Positions 52,639 to 61,836 of a stretch of DNA of 64,000 bases are shown in pieces. Position 1 is the first letter of the stretch; the number at the start of each line of letters is the position of its first letter. The notes beneath the pieces are model-generated. The model made no database searches, was not told where the DNA came from, and saw only the letters and a program-made list of their open reading frames with translations. The DNA comes from an uncultured Clostridia bacterium (GTDB lineage: Bacteria; Bacillota; Clostridia; Christensenellales; Borkfalkiaceae): contig CANQWN010000005.1 in NCBI GenBank assembly GCA_947627575.1, positions 1-64,000 on the forward strand, read 5' to 3'. The position numbers and the translations under genes were made by a program.

Positions 52639-55600
52639 ATGAAGATTTTTAAAAGATTATTATTACCGTTGTTACTTGTTTTTGCGGCAGTGGGCGCGGC
52701 GCTTGCGCTTTCCGCCTGCGGCGATAAAGGGCACGAACATTCCTACGGGGAATGGATCGAACGCGTTGCCGCAACCTGCACTTCGGAGGGCGAAGAAGTA
52801 AGCGTCTGCGAAGAATGTGGGGAAGAGATAAGCCGCGTTATACCCAAAAAGCCGCATACCGAAGTTACCGTGGCGGGCAAACAGCCCACCTGTACGGAAG
52901 AGGGGCTTACCGAAGGCAAAAAATGTTCTGTTTGCCAAACGTTTACCGTGGCGCAACAGCCCATACCCGCCGCAGGGCACAGCTGGGGCGAGCCCGTAGC
53001 CGAACAGGAGGCAACCTGCACCGCAGAGGGCTACGGCACGCACGATTGCGGCGTGTGCGGCGCGCATGAAAACTGCGTTATACCCAAAAAGCCGCATACC
53101 GAAGTTACCGTGGCGGGCAGACAGCCCACCTGCACCGAAGAGGGGCTTACCGAAGGCAAAAAATGTTCTGTTTGCCAAACGTTTACCGTACAGCAACAAT
53201 CCATACCCGCAAAGGGGCACGATTATACGGGCGTAAATTGGGTTAAAAAGACGGATATTACGCACGGGGCGGACGGAGTGCCCGCGCAGAACGGAACACA
53301 TTCGCGGCTGTGTAAAGTATGCGGAAACGAGGACGTGCAACTTTGCAGTTACACCACGCGCACCTACGCCGAAACGTGCGAAGAGGGGGGATATCATATC
53401 CACCACTGCACGCAATGCAGTAACAATATCCGCCACGAAGATTTGCCCGCAAAGGGGCACGATATGCCCGAAGAGTGGACGTTTGACGGCGGGTATTACA
53501 CGGCGGAATGGAAGATAGTTTACAGGCATAAAAAGGTATGCCGCAACGGTTGCGGCGAAACGCAGTATGAAGATTGCACGCCCGTTGCGGGGGACACCGT
53601 AGAGGCAACCTGCACCATGGCGGGCTATACGCAATATTCGTGCAGTGATTGCGGGCACGAATACACGGACGACGCCGTAAGCGCAAAGGGGCACGATTTT
53701 TCCGGCACGCCCACGCCCTACGGCACCGCGGGCACGTGGCGGCACAGGTACACCTGCCTTACCTGCGGCGTGGCTTACCGCGACGAACGCTGTTCTCTGC
53801 TTACCGAAACTATTCAGCAACAGGATTGCGAACACGATATGAAAAACCAGACGAGGTGCACGCTTTGCGATTACCGCGCGCCCGCGTACATAGTGGGCGG
53901 AAAGCAGAAGTTGGGGCACGACCTGTCCGCTTGGGAATATATCGGCGGCGATCAGCACAAGCAGTATTGCCGCCGCCCCGAATGCAGTTATCTCGTTACG
54001 GAGGATTGCGAGCTTGACTCAACCGAAAAATTGCCCACCTGCACCGCGGCGGGAAGCATTTCCTACGCCTGCAAAAAGTGCTTGAACACGTCCGAAGAGG
54101 ACGGCGGCGAGGCGTTGGGGCACAGCTATCTCGATACGTGGGTAACGCTTACCGCGGGGGAAAACGGCGTGGGAGCAACCCACCATAAAATTTGCCAGAA
54201 CTGCGGGGCGGAGGATAAGCAACCCTGCTCGTTTACCTGCACTTTCTCATCCGAACCCAACTGCACCCTTTCGGGCGTTGAACAGTACGAATGTAACGAA
54301 TGTAACAACAGTTACGAAGTGATTATCCCCGCCTTGGGGCACGATTGGAAAAAGGTTTACGAGGACGACAGGGAAGTTATCGAATATACCATAACCGAAG
54401 AAAATCATAAGCGCGTCTGCACCCGTGCGGGATGCGAACTTGAGGAAACCGCGCCCCATTCCTTTGCCCTTTCAAACATATGCGAATGCGGCAAGGACGG
54501 GCTTAAATACGTGGATATGGGCGCGGACTGCGCGGTATTTACGGGCAGGCACCTTACGCAGGCAAAGCAGATAATAATACCCGAATATCACGATGGCAAA
54601 AAGGTTATCGCTATAAACGCGGGGCGCCCCGAAGGCACGGGCAACCTCACCGCGTTCTACGGTATGCAAAACATAACAAGCGTAACTATACCCGCAAGCG
54701 TTGTTACGATAGGCAAATCCGCGTTTGACAGTTGCTTCAATTTAAGCGAAGTTACGTTAAGCGGGGACAGCGGGCTTACAACAATAGAGGAAAGCGCGTT
54801 TTCCTATTGCTATGCGCTTGAAAGGGTAAACTTGCCGTCGTCCATAAAGGTTATAGGGGAAAAGGCGTTCTATAACTGCCGCGCGCTTGTGGATATAAAT
54901 ATCCCGTTCAGCGAACAGCCTTCCGCAGACAACATTATAGATATAGGCGGGCAGGCGTTCTTCAACACGGGCTTCTATAACGATAGCTCGCATTGGACGG
55001 ACAACGCGCTGTATATAAGCAATCACCTCATAAAGGTGAACCCCGCGCGCTTCTCGCAGGACGGGGAAAGCGCGTTCACGGTTAAGCCCGGCACGGTTAC
55101 CATAGGCGCAAACGCGTTTGAAGGGTGCGAATATCTTGTCTCTTTGGAACTTCCCTCAACGTTGAAGGAAGTGGGCGTAGACGCGTTTTTAAACTGCGTA
55201 AGCCTCCACGAAGTTACCTTTGACGGGAAGTTTGAAGATTGGCTTTCGATGCAGTTTGAAAACGATTACGCAAGCCCTATGGCTTATGCAAACGTGTTGC
55301 ACATTCAGGGCGCGGAAGGGCACGTGGTTATACCCGAAAACGTAACTTCCATACCCGCGGGCACGTTTAAGGGCAGTGCGATAACGGGCGTTACCATACC
55401 CGAAAGCGTGATTTCCATCGGCGAGGAAGCGTTTGAAAACTGCAAAAACCTTAACACCATAACGCTTACGGGCGTATGCAAGATAGCCTACGTCGGCAAG
55501 GATATTTTAAAGGGCACGCCGTACTTCGATAACCCCGAAAATTGGGAGAATGGGCTGTTGTATCTGGGCACCTGCTTCATAGCGGCAAACACCCGCACGT

Positions 55601-55968
55601 GGGAACAGCTTAATCTGCCCGCCGAACACGAATTGAATCAGCCGGGGAACGAGCAACGCCTCGCCGCCGCAAAGGAAAATTTCATTATTCCCGAAACGGT
55701 GGTAATGAAGGAGGGCACGCTTACCGTCGCCGTAGAGGCGTTCAAGGGCAACACAACGGTGCGTTCGGTTACCATAGCCGCAAGCGCGGTCTATATCGGC
55801 GAGGACGCATTTACGGGTAGCGGCGTACAGGAAATAAAGTTTGCGGACGCAAACAATTGGTTTGCGTGGAGCAAAAGTTTGGGCATAGGCAGGGCGCCTA
55901 CGCTTTCAAGCGGGAATTGCAGAAGTGCGTTCGATACCTATTCCGGCTATTGGCGCAAGATGAAGTAA
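52639..55968 (+). CDS. Lipoprotein with CxxC repeats and BspA-type LRRs
   Basis: 1109 residues from ATG 52639. Signal MKIFKRLLLPLLLVFAAVGAALALSAC gives a lipid-anchored protein. Residues ~30-620 hold about 15 short repeats of the kind TCTEEGLTEGKKCSVCQ...GH, each with a CxxC pair and a nearby His, like small zinc ribbons. A 240-bp DNA period repeats almost exactly near 52837 and 53077. Residues ~640-1080 hold BspA-type LRRs (VTIPASVVTIGKSAFDSCFNLSEV...). Probably an adhesin or ligand-binding surface protein; metal binding outside the cell is inference. Confidence 0.85.
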   Translation: MKIFKRLLLPLLLVFAAVGAALALSACGDKGHEHSYGEWIERVAATCTSEGEEVSVCEECGEEISRVIPKKPHTEVTVAGKQPTCTEEGLTEGKKCSVCQTFTVAQQPIPAAGHSWGEPVAEQEATCTAEGYGTHDCGVCGAHENCVIPKKPHTEVTVAGRQPTCTEEGLTEGKKCSVCQTFTVQQQSIPAKGHDYTGVNWVKKTDITHGADGVPAQNGTHSRLCKVCGNEDVQLCSYTTRTYAETCEEGGYHIHHCTQCSNNIRHEDLPAKGHDMPEEWTFDGGYYTAEWKIVYRHKKVCRNGCGETQYEDCTPVAGDTVEATCTMAGYTQYSCSDCGHEYTDDAVSAKGHDFSGTPTPYGTAGTWRHRYTCLTCGVAYRDERCSLLTETIQQQDCEHDMKNQTRCTLCDYRAPAYIVGGKQKLGHDLSAWEYIGGDQHKQYCRRPECSYLVTEDCELDSTEKLPTCTAAGSISYACKKCLNTSEEDGGEALGHSYLDTWVTLTAGENGVGATHHKICQNCGAEDKQPCSFTCTFSSEPNCTLSGVEQYECNECNNSYEVIIPALGHDWKKVYEDDREVIEYTITEENHKRVCTRAGCELEETAPHSFALSNICECGKDGLKYVDMGADCAVFTGRHLTQAKQIIIPEYHDGKKVIAINAGRPEGTGNLTAFYGMQNITSVTIPASVVTIGKSAFDSCFNLSEVTLSGDSGLTTIEESAFSYCYALERVNLPSSIKVIGEKAFYNCRALVDINIPFSEQPSADNIIDIGGQAFFNTGFYNDSSHWTDNALYISNHLIKVNPARFSQDGESAFTVKPGTVTIGANAFEGCEYLVSLELPSTLKEVGVDAFLNCVSLHEVTFDGKFEDWLSMQFENDYASPMAYANVLHIQGAEGHVVIPENVTSIPAGTFKGSAITGVTIPESVISIGEEAFENCKNLNTITLTGVCKIAYVGKDILKGTPYFDNPENWENGLLYLGTCFIAANTRTWEQLNLPAEHELNQPGNEQRLAAAKENFIIPETVVMKEGTLTVAVEAFKGNTTVRSVTIAASAVYIGEDAFTGSGVQEIKFADANNWFAWSKSLGIGRAPTLSSGNCRSAFDTYSGYWRKMK

Positions 55969-55984
55969 CGCAATAAAAAATAAC

Positions 55985-56016
55985 GGGGGCGCGGCTTTAA
56001 GCCGCGCCCCTTTTTT
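55985..56016 (+). terminator. Terminator after LRR lipoprotein
   Basis: GGGGCGCGGCTT-TAA-GCCGCGCCCC followed by TTTTTT. Confidence 0.93.
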
Positions 56017-56038
56017 GATAAACTTTAAATATATATCG

Positions 56039-56884
56039 CTATTTCCACAGTTTTACGGGGTCGAAGCCGAACACCTGCACAACTTCCATATAAGGGCTGT
56101 TCGCAAGGTCGCGCGGGGTTACCACGGGTCCGCCGTTGCAGTCAAGGTCTATTCCGAATTGTTTGTACGCATACCACACAAGGTGCGCGCATTGCGTGCG
56201 CTTGCAGTTGTTTTTGTCGGTAAGCACGCCGCAAGTTACGTCGTATATCTTGCCCGTCAGGTTGTCCGCGGCAAATTGCGCAACTTCGCGCTTTACTTCC
56301 GCGTCCGCCTTCGGCGAAAGTATCATAAAGGTTATTCTGTCCGAAAAGTCCTTTATGCCGCCTATCGCGCTTTTTTCGCCCACCGCGCTGGCTTGCAAAA
56401 CTTCCTCGCCCGCGCCGTCCGTCACAAGCCCCGCGTGCCCCATCCGCCAACCGGAAAGGTGGGTGGAATCGGTTACTATTATATCGCCGTCCTCAAGGTA
56501 CGCCGTGGGGATATAGCTTTCTATATAGTCGCTGCAAATAAAGGGCGCGTAAAAATCGTGGTATACCTCGTGTTCGGCAAGGTACGCCGTTTGCAGTGAA
56601 AGTATCCTGCTTTTGCCCGCCGCGCCGCGCGCTAACATTCTGTCCACGCCCGCTTTCGCAAGCCCCGTCTGCGCGTACAGCAGGGCGTAATCTTCGTCCG
56701 TAAGGCTGTTTTTTGCAAGTATTGCCGTCAAATCGGCTTTCGGGCAGTCGGGCAAATACGGCTTGTCCTTGTCCGCCTTTACAAAAAAGCCCTGCATAAC
56801 GCCTACAAAAACCGCCAGCGCGGCAAGCACGCAGGCAATGGCGATAAGCGCGGTTTTAAGTTTTTTGCCTACTTTTTTCTTCAT
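56039..56884 (-). CDS. YiiX-like permuted NlpC/P60 papain-fold protein
   Basis: 281 residues. The N-terminus is basic, then one membrane helix (TALIAIACVLAALAVFVGVMQGFF). In the outer domain the His in GWRMGHAGLVTD (~145) precedes the Cys in TQCAHLVWYAYKQFGIDLD (~233). This order, reversed from normal NlpC/P60, is that of permuted papain-fold YiiX/YaeF proteins, which hydrolyse amide bonds in lipid or cell-wall substrates. The gene overlaps the PepV start by 4 bp in an operon with that dipeptidase, so peptide turnover is plausible. Confidence 0.82.
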   Translation of the reverse strand: MKKKVGKKLKTALIAIACVLAALAVFVGVMQGFFVKADKDKPYLPDCPKADLTAILAKNSLTDEDYALLYAQTGLAKAGVDRMLARGAAGKSRILSLQTAYLAEHEVYHDFYAPFICSDYIESYIPTAYLEDGDIIVTDSTHLSGWRMGHAGLVTDGAGEEVLQASAVGEKSAIGGIKDFSDRITFMILSPKADAEVKREVAQFAADNLTGKIYDVTCGVLTDKNNCKRTQCAHLVWYAYKQFGIDLDCNGGPVVTPRDLANSPYMEVVQVFGFDPVKLWK

Positions 56885-58143
56885 TCTTCGTTTTCCGTCA
56901 GCCGCTTCAAAGCCAACCTGTAAATTTCAAAACAACGTTCTATCTTGTCGAAAGTTATATATTCGTCGGGCTTGTGTATGGTATCTTCCTCGCCGTCCTC
57001 TTCGGGGCCGAAAGCCGCGCCGCATTTAAGGGCGCGCGCATACGTCCCGCCGCCTATGGCTATGGGCTTTACGTCCTTGCCCGTAACTTCGTTGTAAACT
57101 TCGCACAGCGTGCGTATAAGGCGGCAATTTTTGTCGTTGTAAAGGGGCGCCTGATAGTGCGCCACGCGGCAGGGCACGCCCTTTGCGGCTATGCGTTCAA
57201 GCACGGCTTGCTTTGTGTATGTTGCGGGGAAGCGTATGTCGCATACGACGTACACGCCGTCGCCGTCCTGCCTTATAACGTCGGGCGAAAAGGTAAGCGC
57301 GCCCGTCTCGTCGCGCATATCGCCCAGCCCAAAGCCGTCCTCAAACAGCAACCTATGCATTTCGTCCAGCCCCAAATAGCAGAGTATGGGCGAAATGGCG
57401 TTTACGCCGTTCTGCGGTTGCGAACCGTGCGCCGATTTGCCCCGCGCGTAAATTTTCCCTTCGCGGCTTTCAACGCCGTATTTTTTCAGCTTTTCGTCGT
57501 CCGCGGGCGCGCACACCTCGCAGTAATCGCACACCATATTGGCGCGTTCGCCGCCTGCAAGCCCGCAAAAACCGCCGCGGGCGGGGAATTTAAGTTCTAC
57601 CTGCAAAATCCCCTTTTCGGCATATATCACGGGGAAATTTGCGTCCGGCGAAAAGCCCGTTTCGGGCATAACCGCGTGGGCATTGTAGTAATCCACGCAC
57701 TGCCAGCCGTTTTCCTCGTTGCAACCCACAATAAGTTTTATGCGCTTTGCGGGCTTGAACCCCTCGTCTTTAAGCGCCTTCATCGCATACAGCGCGATAA
57801 CGGCGGGACCCTTGTCGTCCATCGTCCCGCGGCCCCATATCCGCCGCGCGGCATAGTCTACTTCGCCGCCGAAGGGCGCGTGCGTCCAGCCGCTTCCCGC
57901 GGGCACAACGTCAAGGTGGGCAAGCACGGCAAAATCTTTGCCGTCGCCCCAGCTTACTTCGCCCGCGTAATTATCGTAATTTTTCACTGCAAAGCCCGCG
58001 TCTTGCGCGATTTTAAGGAAGTGCGCAAGGCACTCCGCCGCGCCTTTGCCGAAGGGCGCGCCGTCCTCCGCGGGGCGTTGGCTGCTGTCAAATTTTACCG
58101 AACGGGAGATTGCGGAGATTATTTCTTCGATTATTTTACGCAT
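56881..58143 (-). CDS. pepV: PepV-type (Sapep) M20 dipeptidase
   Basis: 420 residues of the M20 metallopeptidases. Metal ligands in LAHLDVVPAG (His/Asp), WGRGTMDDKGPA (Asp), CNEENGW (Glu-Glu), and FSPDANFPVIYAEKG. The large lid domain (~180-330) is typical of PepV/Sapep. It splits dipeptides in the cytoplasm with Zn or Mn. It is the first gene of a two-gene minus-strand operon. Confidence 0.92.
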   Translation of the reverse strand: MRKIIEEIISAISRSVKFDSSQRPAEDGAPFGKGAAECLAHFLKIAQDAGFAVKNYDNYAGEVSWGDGKDFAVLAHLDVVPAGSGWTHAPFGGEVDYAARRIWGRGTMDDKGPAVIALYAMKALKDEGFKPAKRIKLIVGCNEENGWQCVDYYNAHAVMPETGFSPDANFPVIYAEKGILQVELKFPARGGFCGLAGGERANMVCDYCEVCAPADDEKLKKYGVESREGKIYARGKSAHGSQPQNGVNAISPILCYLGLDEMHRLLFEDGFGLGDMRDETGALTFSPDVIRQDGDGVYVVCDIRFPATYTKQAVLERIAAKGVPCRVAHYQAPLYNDKNCRLIRTLCEVYNEVTGKDVKPIAIGGGTYARALKCGAAFGPEEDGEEDTIHKPDEYITFDKIERCFEIYRLALKRLTENEE

Positions 58144-58244
58144 AAAGTTACCTTATATAAAAATATCCTTAAAAAATATTATACACTTTTTTATTTTTAT
58201 GGTAAAATGAATTATACTGGAAAAAGCCGAAAGAGGTAAAAATT

Positions 58245-58958
58245 TTGCATAACGGACACCGAAAACGCCTGTATGCGAAGTATAAGCGGGGCGAAGCAGT
58301 TTACGATCACGAAATTTTGGAGATGGTTTTATTCAACGCGTACCCGCGGCATAACACAAATCCCGTAGCGCACGCCCTGTTGGAAAGATTTTGGTCTTTC
58401 AAAGAAATTATAACCGCGGACGTAAGCGAACTTACCGAAATAGAGGGCGTGGGAGAGCAGGTTGCGCTGTATCTTAACCTGTTGGGCAAATATTTTTACA
58501 GCAAATCGGCGGATAACGCGCCTATGCTGTTCAACTTTGCGGGGTTGGAACAGTTTATAAAAACCCGCTTTTGCGGCAAGGATAAGGAATATCTCGAAAT
58601 ATATTTCGTGGACGCAAAGGGCAAACTGCGCAGGCTTTACAGTTATTTTTCCAACTCGGCAGACCACGTTGCCGTGGACGAAAGGAACATAGCCGCGCGC
58701 ATTGCCAAATTAAAGCCCTACGGCGTTATCGCGGCGCATAATCACCTGATAGGCGGCAACTCGCCCTCGGAATGCGACGACGATTTTTCCGTTCACCTTC
58801 TTAATATCTGCGCCAGCTTCGGCGCAAAATTTTTGGATCACTGCATATATTCGGACGAGGGCGTTTACAGTTATTTTATGAGCGAAAGACTGCGCGAGGT
58901 GCGCGCAACGCTTGCCGCCGACAGGGAATTGCAACAGAAATGGACGAATTTAAAGTAA
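58245..58958 (+). CDS. radC: RadC family JAB-domain protein
   Basis: 237 residues starting at TTG 58245 after AAAGAGGTAAAAA. Helix-hairpin-helix N-terminus (VSELTEIEGVGEQVALYLNL), then the JAMM metal motif IAAHNHLIGGNSPSECDDD (HxH...D). Function of RadC remains uncertain despite the name. The HNH-P of usual members is HNH-L here. It overlaps the histidine kinase gene by 19 bp. Confidence 0.9.
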   Translation: MHNGHRKRLYAKYKRGEAVYDHEILEMVLFNAYPRHNTNPVAHALLERFWSFKEIITADVSELTEIEGVGEQVALYLNLLGKYFYSKSADNAPMLFNFAGLEQFIKTRFCGKDKEYLEIYFVDAKGKLRRLYSYFSNSADHVAVDERNIAARIAKLKPYGVIAAHNHLIGGNSPSECDDDFSVHLLNICASFGAKFLDHCIYSDEGVYSYFMSERLREVRATLAADRELQQKWTNLK

Positions 58959-60181
58959 ATTTTGCCGACAGCCAATTTATAAGATATTTCAAGGCGATTT
59001 TAATTGCCGCGCTTGTGGTTGTGGAAATACTTATATGCGTGCAGTACGCAAGCGTATATCAGGTGAACCGCAACGTGGCAAGGTTGGTCGCCGTCGTTTC
59101 GCTGTGCGTTGCGCTTGCCTTGCTTGAAAGCATAAATTCCTTTGCGGCTTATAAAAAGTTTTCACTGCAAATGGTGTTTTACAGCTTTGAAACGGTGCTT
59201 CTGTTCGCCATATGCCTGCTTACGGGCAATTCCTACCTGTCTATGCTGTATGTGGTGATACTTACGCAGTTTTACGTGTCCGTTGCCGATTTAAAATCCA
59301 ACGCCACGCTGTTCGGCGTAAGCTGTTGCACTTATATAGGCGCGTTCGTCGTCGGTTGGGTGATAATCAACGAGGGCAGTTCCGTATATGACAGCATTGC
59401 CGAAATTTTGGGCGGGTGCGTGTTCGGCGTGTTCATTTTGGGGCTGGATTTTGCGGTAATCAACTTTATAATCAACTTTTACCGCACAAACCTCCGCCTG
59501 CACAAGGCGCTGGAAGAGGCGAACGAAAGCAAAAACCGCTTGCAGGAAGTTTACGAACAGCTTTCGCACGCGGCGGTGTTTGAGGAACGCAACCGCATAG
59601 CCAAGGACATACACGACAACGCGGGACATTCCATAACTACCGTAATAATGCAGACGGAAGCGGCAAAACTGCTTATCGATACAAACCCGCAGGAAGCCAA
59701 AAACAGCATAATTTCAGCCAACATACAGGCAAAAAACGCGCTGGAACAGATGCGCGAAAGCGTGCATCTGCTGGCGGGCAGGGCGCAATCAAAAACCCTG
59801 AAAGAGGAAATAGAGGAAATAATCGCGCAGACTATAGACGGAACATCGCTTAAAATACGCTGCGACATAGACGATATTGCCGTGCCCGAAGAACAGTTCA
59901 GGTTCTTTTGCAACACCGTAAAGGAAGGACTTGCAAACGGCATACGCCACGGAAGCGCCACGGCGTTTTACATCGAACTGAAAAGTAACTTCAATGAGAT
60001 AATGCTGCTTATTTCGGATAACGGCAACGGCGTGAACGGGGAAGTGCAGGAAGGCTTCGGCTTGCGCGGCGTGCACGAAAAGGCGGAAAAGCTGGGCGGA
60101 AAATGTAATTTTTCAAGCGAACGGGGGGAAGGGTTCGAGATAGAAGTTATCCTGCCCGTGAAAGGAGGAGACGAAAAATGA
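58940..60181 (+). CDS. NarL-type sensor histidine kinase
   Basis: 413 residues. About six N-terminal membrane spans (~16-180) without a large outer domain, a coiled coil (LHKALEEANESKNRLQEVYEQL), and the HisKA_3 box EERNRIAKDIHDNAGHSITTV with the phosphorylated His in DIHD. The HATPase region has NTVKEGLANGIRHG (N box), ISDNGNGVN and EGFGLRGVHEKAEKLGG. It senses a membrane or intracellular signal and phosphorylates the regulator whose start overlaps its stop by 4 bp. Confidence 0.92.
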   Translation: MDEFKVNFADSQFIRYFKAILIAALVVVEILICVQYASVYQVNRNVARLVAVVSLCVALALLESINSFAAYKKFSLQMVFYSFETVLLFAICLLTGNSYLSMLYVVILTQFYVSVADLKSNATLFGVSCCTYIGAFVVGWVIINEGSSVYDSIAEILGGCVFGVFILGLDFAVINFIINFYRTNLRLHKALEEANESKNRLQEVYEQLSHAAVFEERNRIAKDIHDNAGHSITTVIMQTEAAKLLIDTNPQEAKNSIISANIQAKNALEQMRESVHLLAGRAQSKTLKEEIEEIIAQTIDGTSLKIRCDIDDIAVPEEQFRFFCNTVKEGLANGIRHGSATAFYIELKSNFNEIMLLISDNGNGVNGEVQEGFGLRGVHEKAEKLGGKCNFSSERGEGFEIEVILPVKGGDEK

Positions 60182-60816
60182 TAAAGGTACTTTTGGTTGA
60201 CGACCAGACCATTCTCGCCGAGGGTATAAAAAGCGTGCTTGAAACGTGCGAAGATTTGAAGGTTGTGGGCATAGCGGCGGACGGCGCGGAAGCCGTTACG
60301 CTTTCCGAAAAGTTGAAGCCCGACGTGGTGCTTATGGATATACGTATGCCCAATATGAACGGCGTGGTTGCCACAAAGCGCATAAAGGAAATCGACGACG
60401 GGATAAAGATAATCATCCTCACCACCTTCGACGACAGCGATTATATTTTAAGCGCGATAAACAACGGCGCAAGCGGCTATCTTTTGAAGGACATAGGCTC
60501 TACCGCGCTTATAGACGCAATTAAAAACGCCTACGCGGGCGATACTATTCTGCCTTCCAAAATAGCAAAAAAAATAACCGACGCGGCGGTTATGGTTTCT
60601 TCCGACAAGGAGATAAAACTTAAAAAAACATTCGGGCTTTCGGACAGGGAAGTAGAAATAGCGCTTATGCTGTGCGACGGGTTTACCAACAGGCAGATAG
60701 CTTCCGCCCTTAAACTTTCGGACGGCACGGCGCGCAATTACATAAGTTCCATCTATCTTAAATTGGGCGTGGACGGGCGTTCCGCCGCGGTGCTTAAAAT
60801 AAAACAGCACACTTAA
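60178..60816 (+). CDS. NarL/LuxR-type response regulator
   Basis: 212 residues. Receiver domain with LLVDDQ, phospho-Asp in VVLMDIRMPNMNG (~54), Thr in ILTTF, Lys in GYLLKD; C-terminal LuxR HTH SDREVEIALMLCDGFTNRQIASALKLSDGTARNYISSIYLKLGV. Partner of the preceding kinase; targets unknown. Confidence 0.94.
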   Translation: MIKVLLVDDQTILAEGIKSVLETCEDLKVVGIAADGAEAVTLSEKLKPDVVLMDIRMPNMNGVVATKRIKEIDDGIKIIILTTFDDSDYILSAINNGASGYLLKDIGSTALIDAIKNAYAGDTILPSKIAKKITDAAVMVSSDKEIKLKKTFGLSDREVEIALMLCDGFTNRQIASALKLSDGTARNYISSIYLKLGVDGRSAAVLKIKQHT

Positions 60817-60836
60817 GCCCCTTTGCATTGTAATTA

Positions 60837-60873
60837 AAAAAACGGTTCGGAATTTTCCGGACCGTTTTTATAT
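60837..60873. terminator. Bidirectional terminator
   Basis: AAAAAACGGTTCGGAA/TTCCGGACCGTTTTT, between the response regulator and the convergent pyridoxamine kinase gene. Confidence 0.9.
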
Positions 60874-60885
60874 TGTTTTTGTTTT

Positions 60886-61689
60886 TTATTTCCCGCACAG
60901 CACGCTTTCAAAGTTTACGCCGTAAAAGTGCCCGTCGTCCGTGCGGCGTATGCAGTCGGCAACGAATTTCCCCGCCGCCTCGCACGCCTTTTCATAGCTT
61001 GCGCCGTTTATATAGTCCGCGGTGAATACCGAGGCGAATATATCGCCCGTGCCGTGGTATCTGACGGGCAGTTTTTTCGCAAACACGTATTTAAAGCCGC
61101 TTCCGTCGTATATTGCTTCGCCTATCTTTCCACCGTGTTCAACGCCCGTCATTATAACGTTCGCGCCCGTATCTTCGCGCAGTTTTTTTATAATGTCCTC
61201 TATATACCCCAAATCGTATTCCTCGCGGTAATTTTCGCCCGTAAGGTAGCACGCCTCCGTCAGATTGGGCAGTATAACGTCCGCCTCTTTAAGCAAATCT
61301 TTCATCGCCGCAACGTATTCTGCGTCGAACCCGCCGTACAGCTTGCCGTTGTCGCCGAAAGCGGGGTCTATTATTACCATAGCATTGGGGGTTGCGAATT
61401 TTTTAAAACACTGCTTCGCCACGGGCATAAGCGAAGTTTTGCCGAGATAACCCAAATAAAACCCGTCGAAGTTTATTCCGTTTTCCTCCCACTTTGCAAA
61501 TATGTCGTCCATTTCGGGCGCGAGGTCGCGATATGTCCAGCTTTTGAACATAGTGTGGTTGGAAAGCACTGCTGTGGGAAGCACGCAGGTTTCCACCCCG
61601 CGCGCCGAAAGTATGGGCAAAGCCACGGTAAGCGAACATTGCCCCACGCAGGAAAGATCCTGCATAGTAAGTATTCTTTTAGATAACAT
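60886..61689 (-). CDS. Pyridoxamine/pyridoxal kinase
   Basis: 267 residues from MLSKRILTMQDLSCVGQCS; the start is set by CGGAGGAACCGT just before, while the track start 30 codons upstream has none. Ribokinase-like fold: VIIDPAFGDNGKLY, ILPNLTEACYLTG, VIMTGVEH, and the anion-hole YHGTGDIFASVF. It phosphorylates B6 vitamers to supply pyridoxal phosphate. A ThiD-like side activity is known in the family, but ThiD proper is at 23593. Confidence 0.9.
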   Translation of the reverse strand: MLSKRILTMQDLSCVGQCSLTVALPILSARGVETCVLPTAVLSNHTMFKSWTYRDLAPEMDDIFAKWEENGINFDGFYLGYLGKTSLMPVAKQCFKKFATPNAMVIIDPAFGDNGKLYGGFDAEYVAAMKDLLKEADVILPNLTEACYLTGENYREEYDLGYIEDIIKKLREDTGANVIMTGVEHGGKIGEAIYDGSGFKYVFAKKLPVRYHGTGDIFASVFTADYINGASYEKACEAAGKFVADCIRRTDDGHFYGVNFESVLCGK

Positions 61690-61720
61690 ACGGTTCCTCC
61701 GTTTTTTGATTACAACAGCT

Positions 61721-61748
61721 ATTATAGTCCGTTTTGATATTAAATCAA
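61721..61748 (-). promoter_or_regulatory. Promoter of pyridoxamine kinase gene
   Basis: Minus strand TTGATT (61743-61748), 16 bp, TATAAT (61721-61726). It lies about 30 bp before the ATG. Confidence 0.72.
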
Positions 61749-61792
61749 TACCCAATTTAATATATTTGAACAATACCAAAAATTGCCGCGCA

Positions 61793-61826
61793 CAAAAAAA
61801 TCCCCTCCGCAGGGGAGGGGAAAAAG
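61793..61826 (-). terminator. Terminator of the surface-protein gene
   Basis: Minus strand CCCCTCCCCTGCGGAGGGG followed by ATTTTTTT, ~10 bp after the stop codon. Confidence 0.9.
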
Positions 61827-61836
61827 TTGTGTTATG

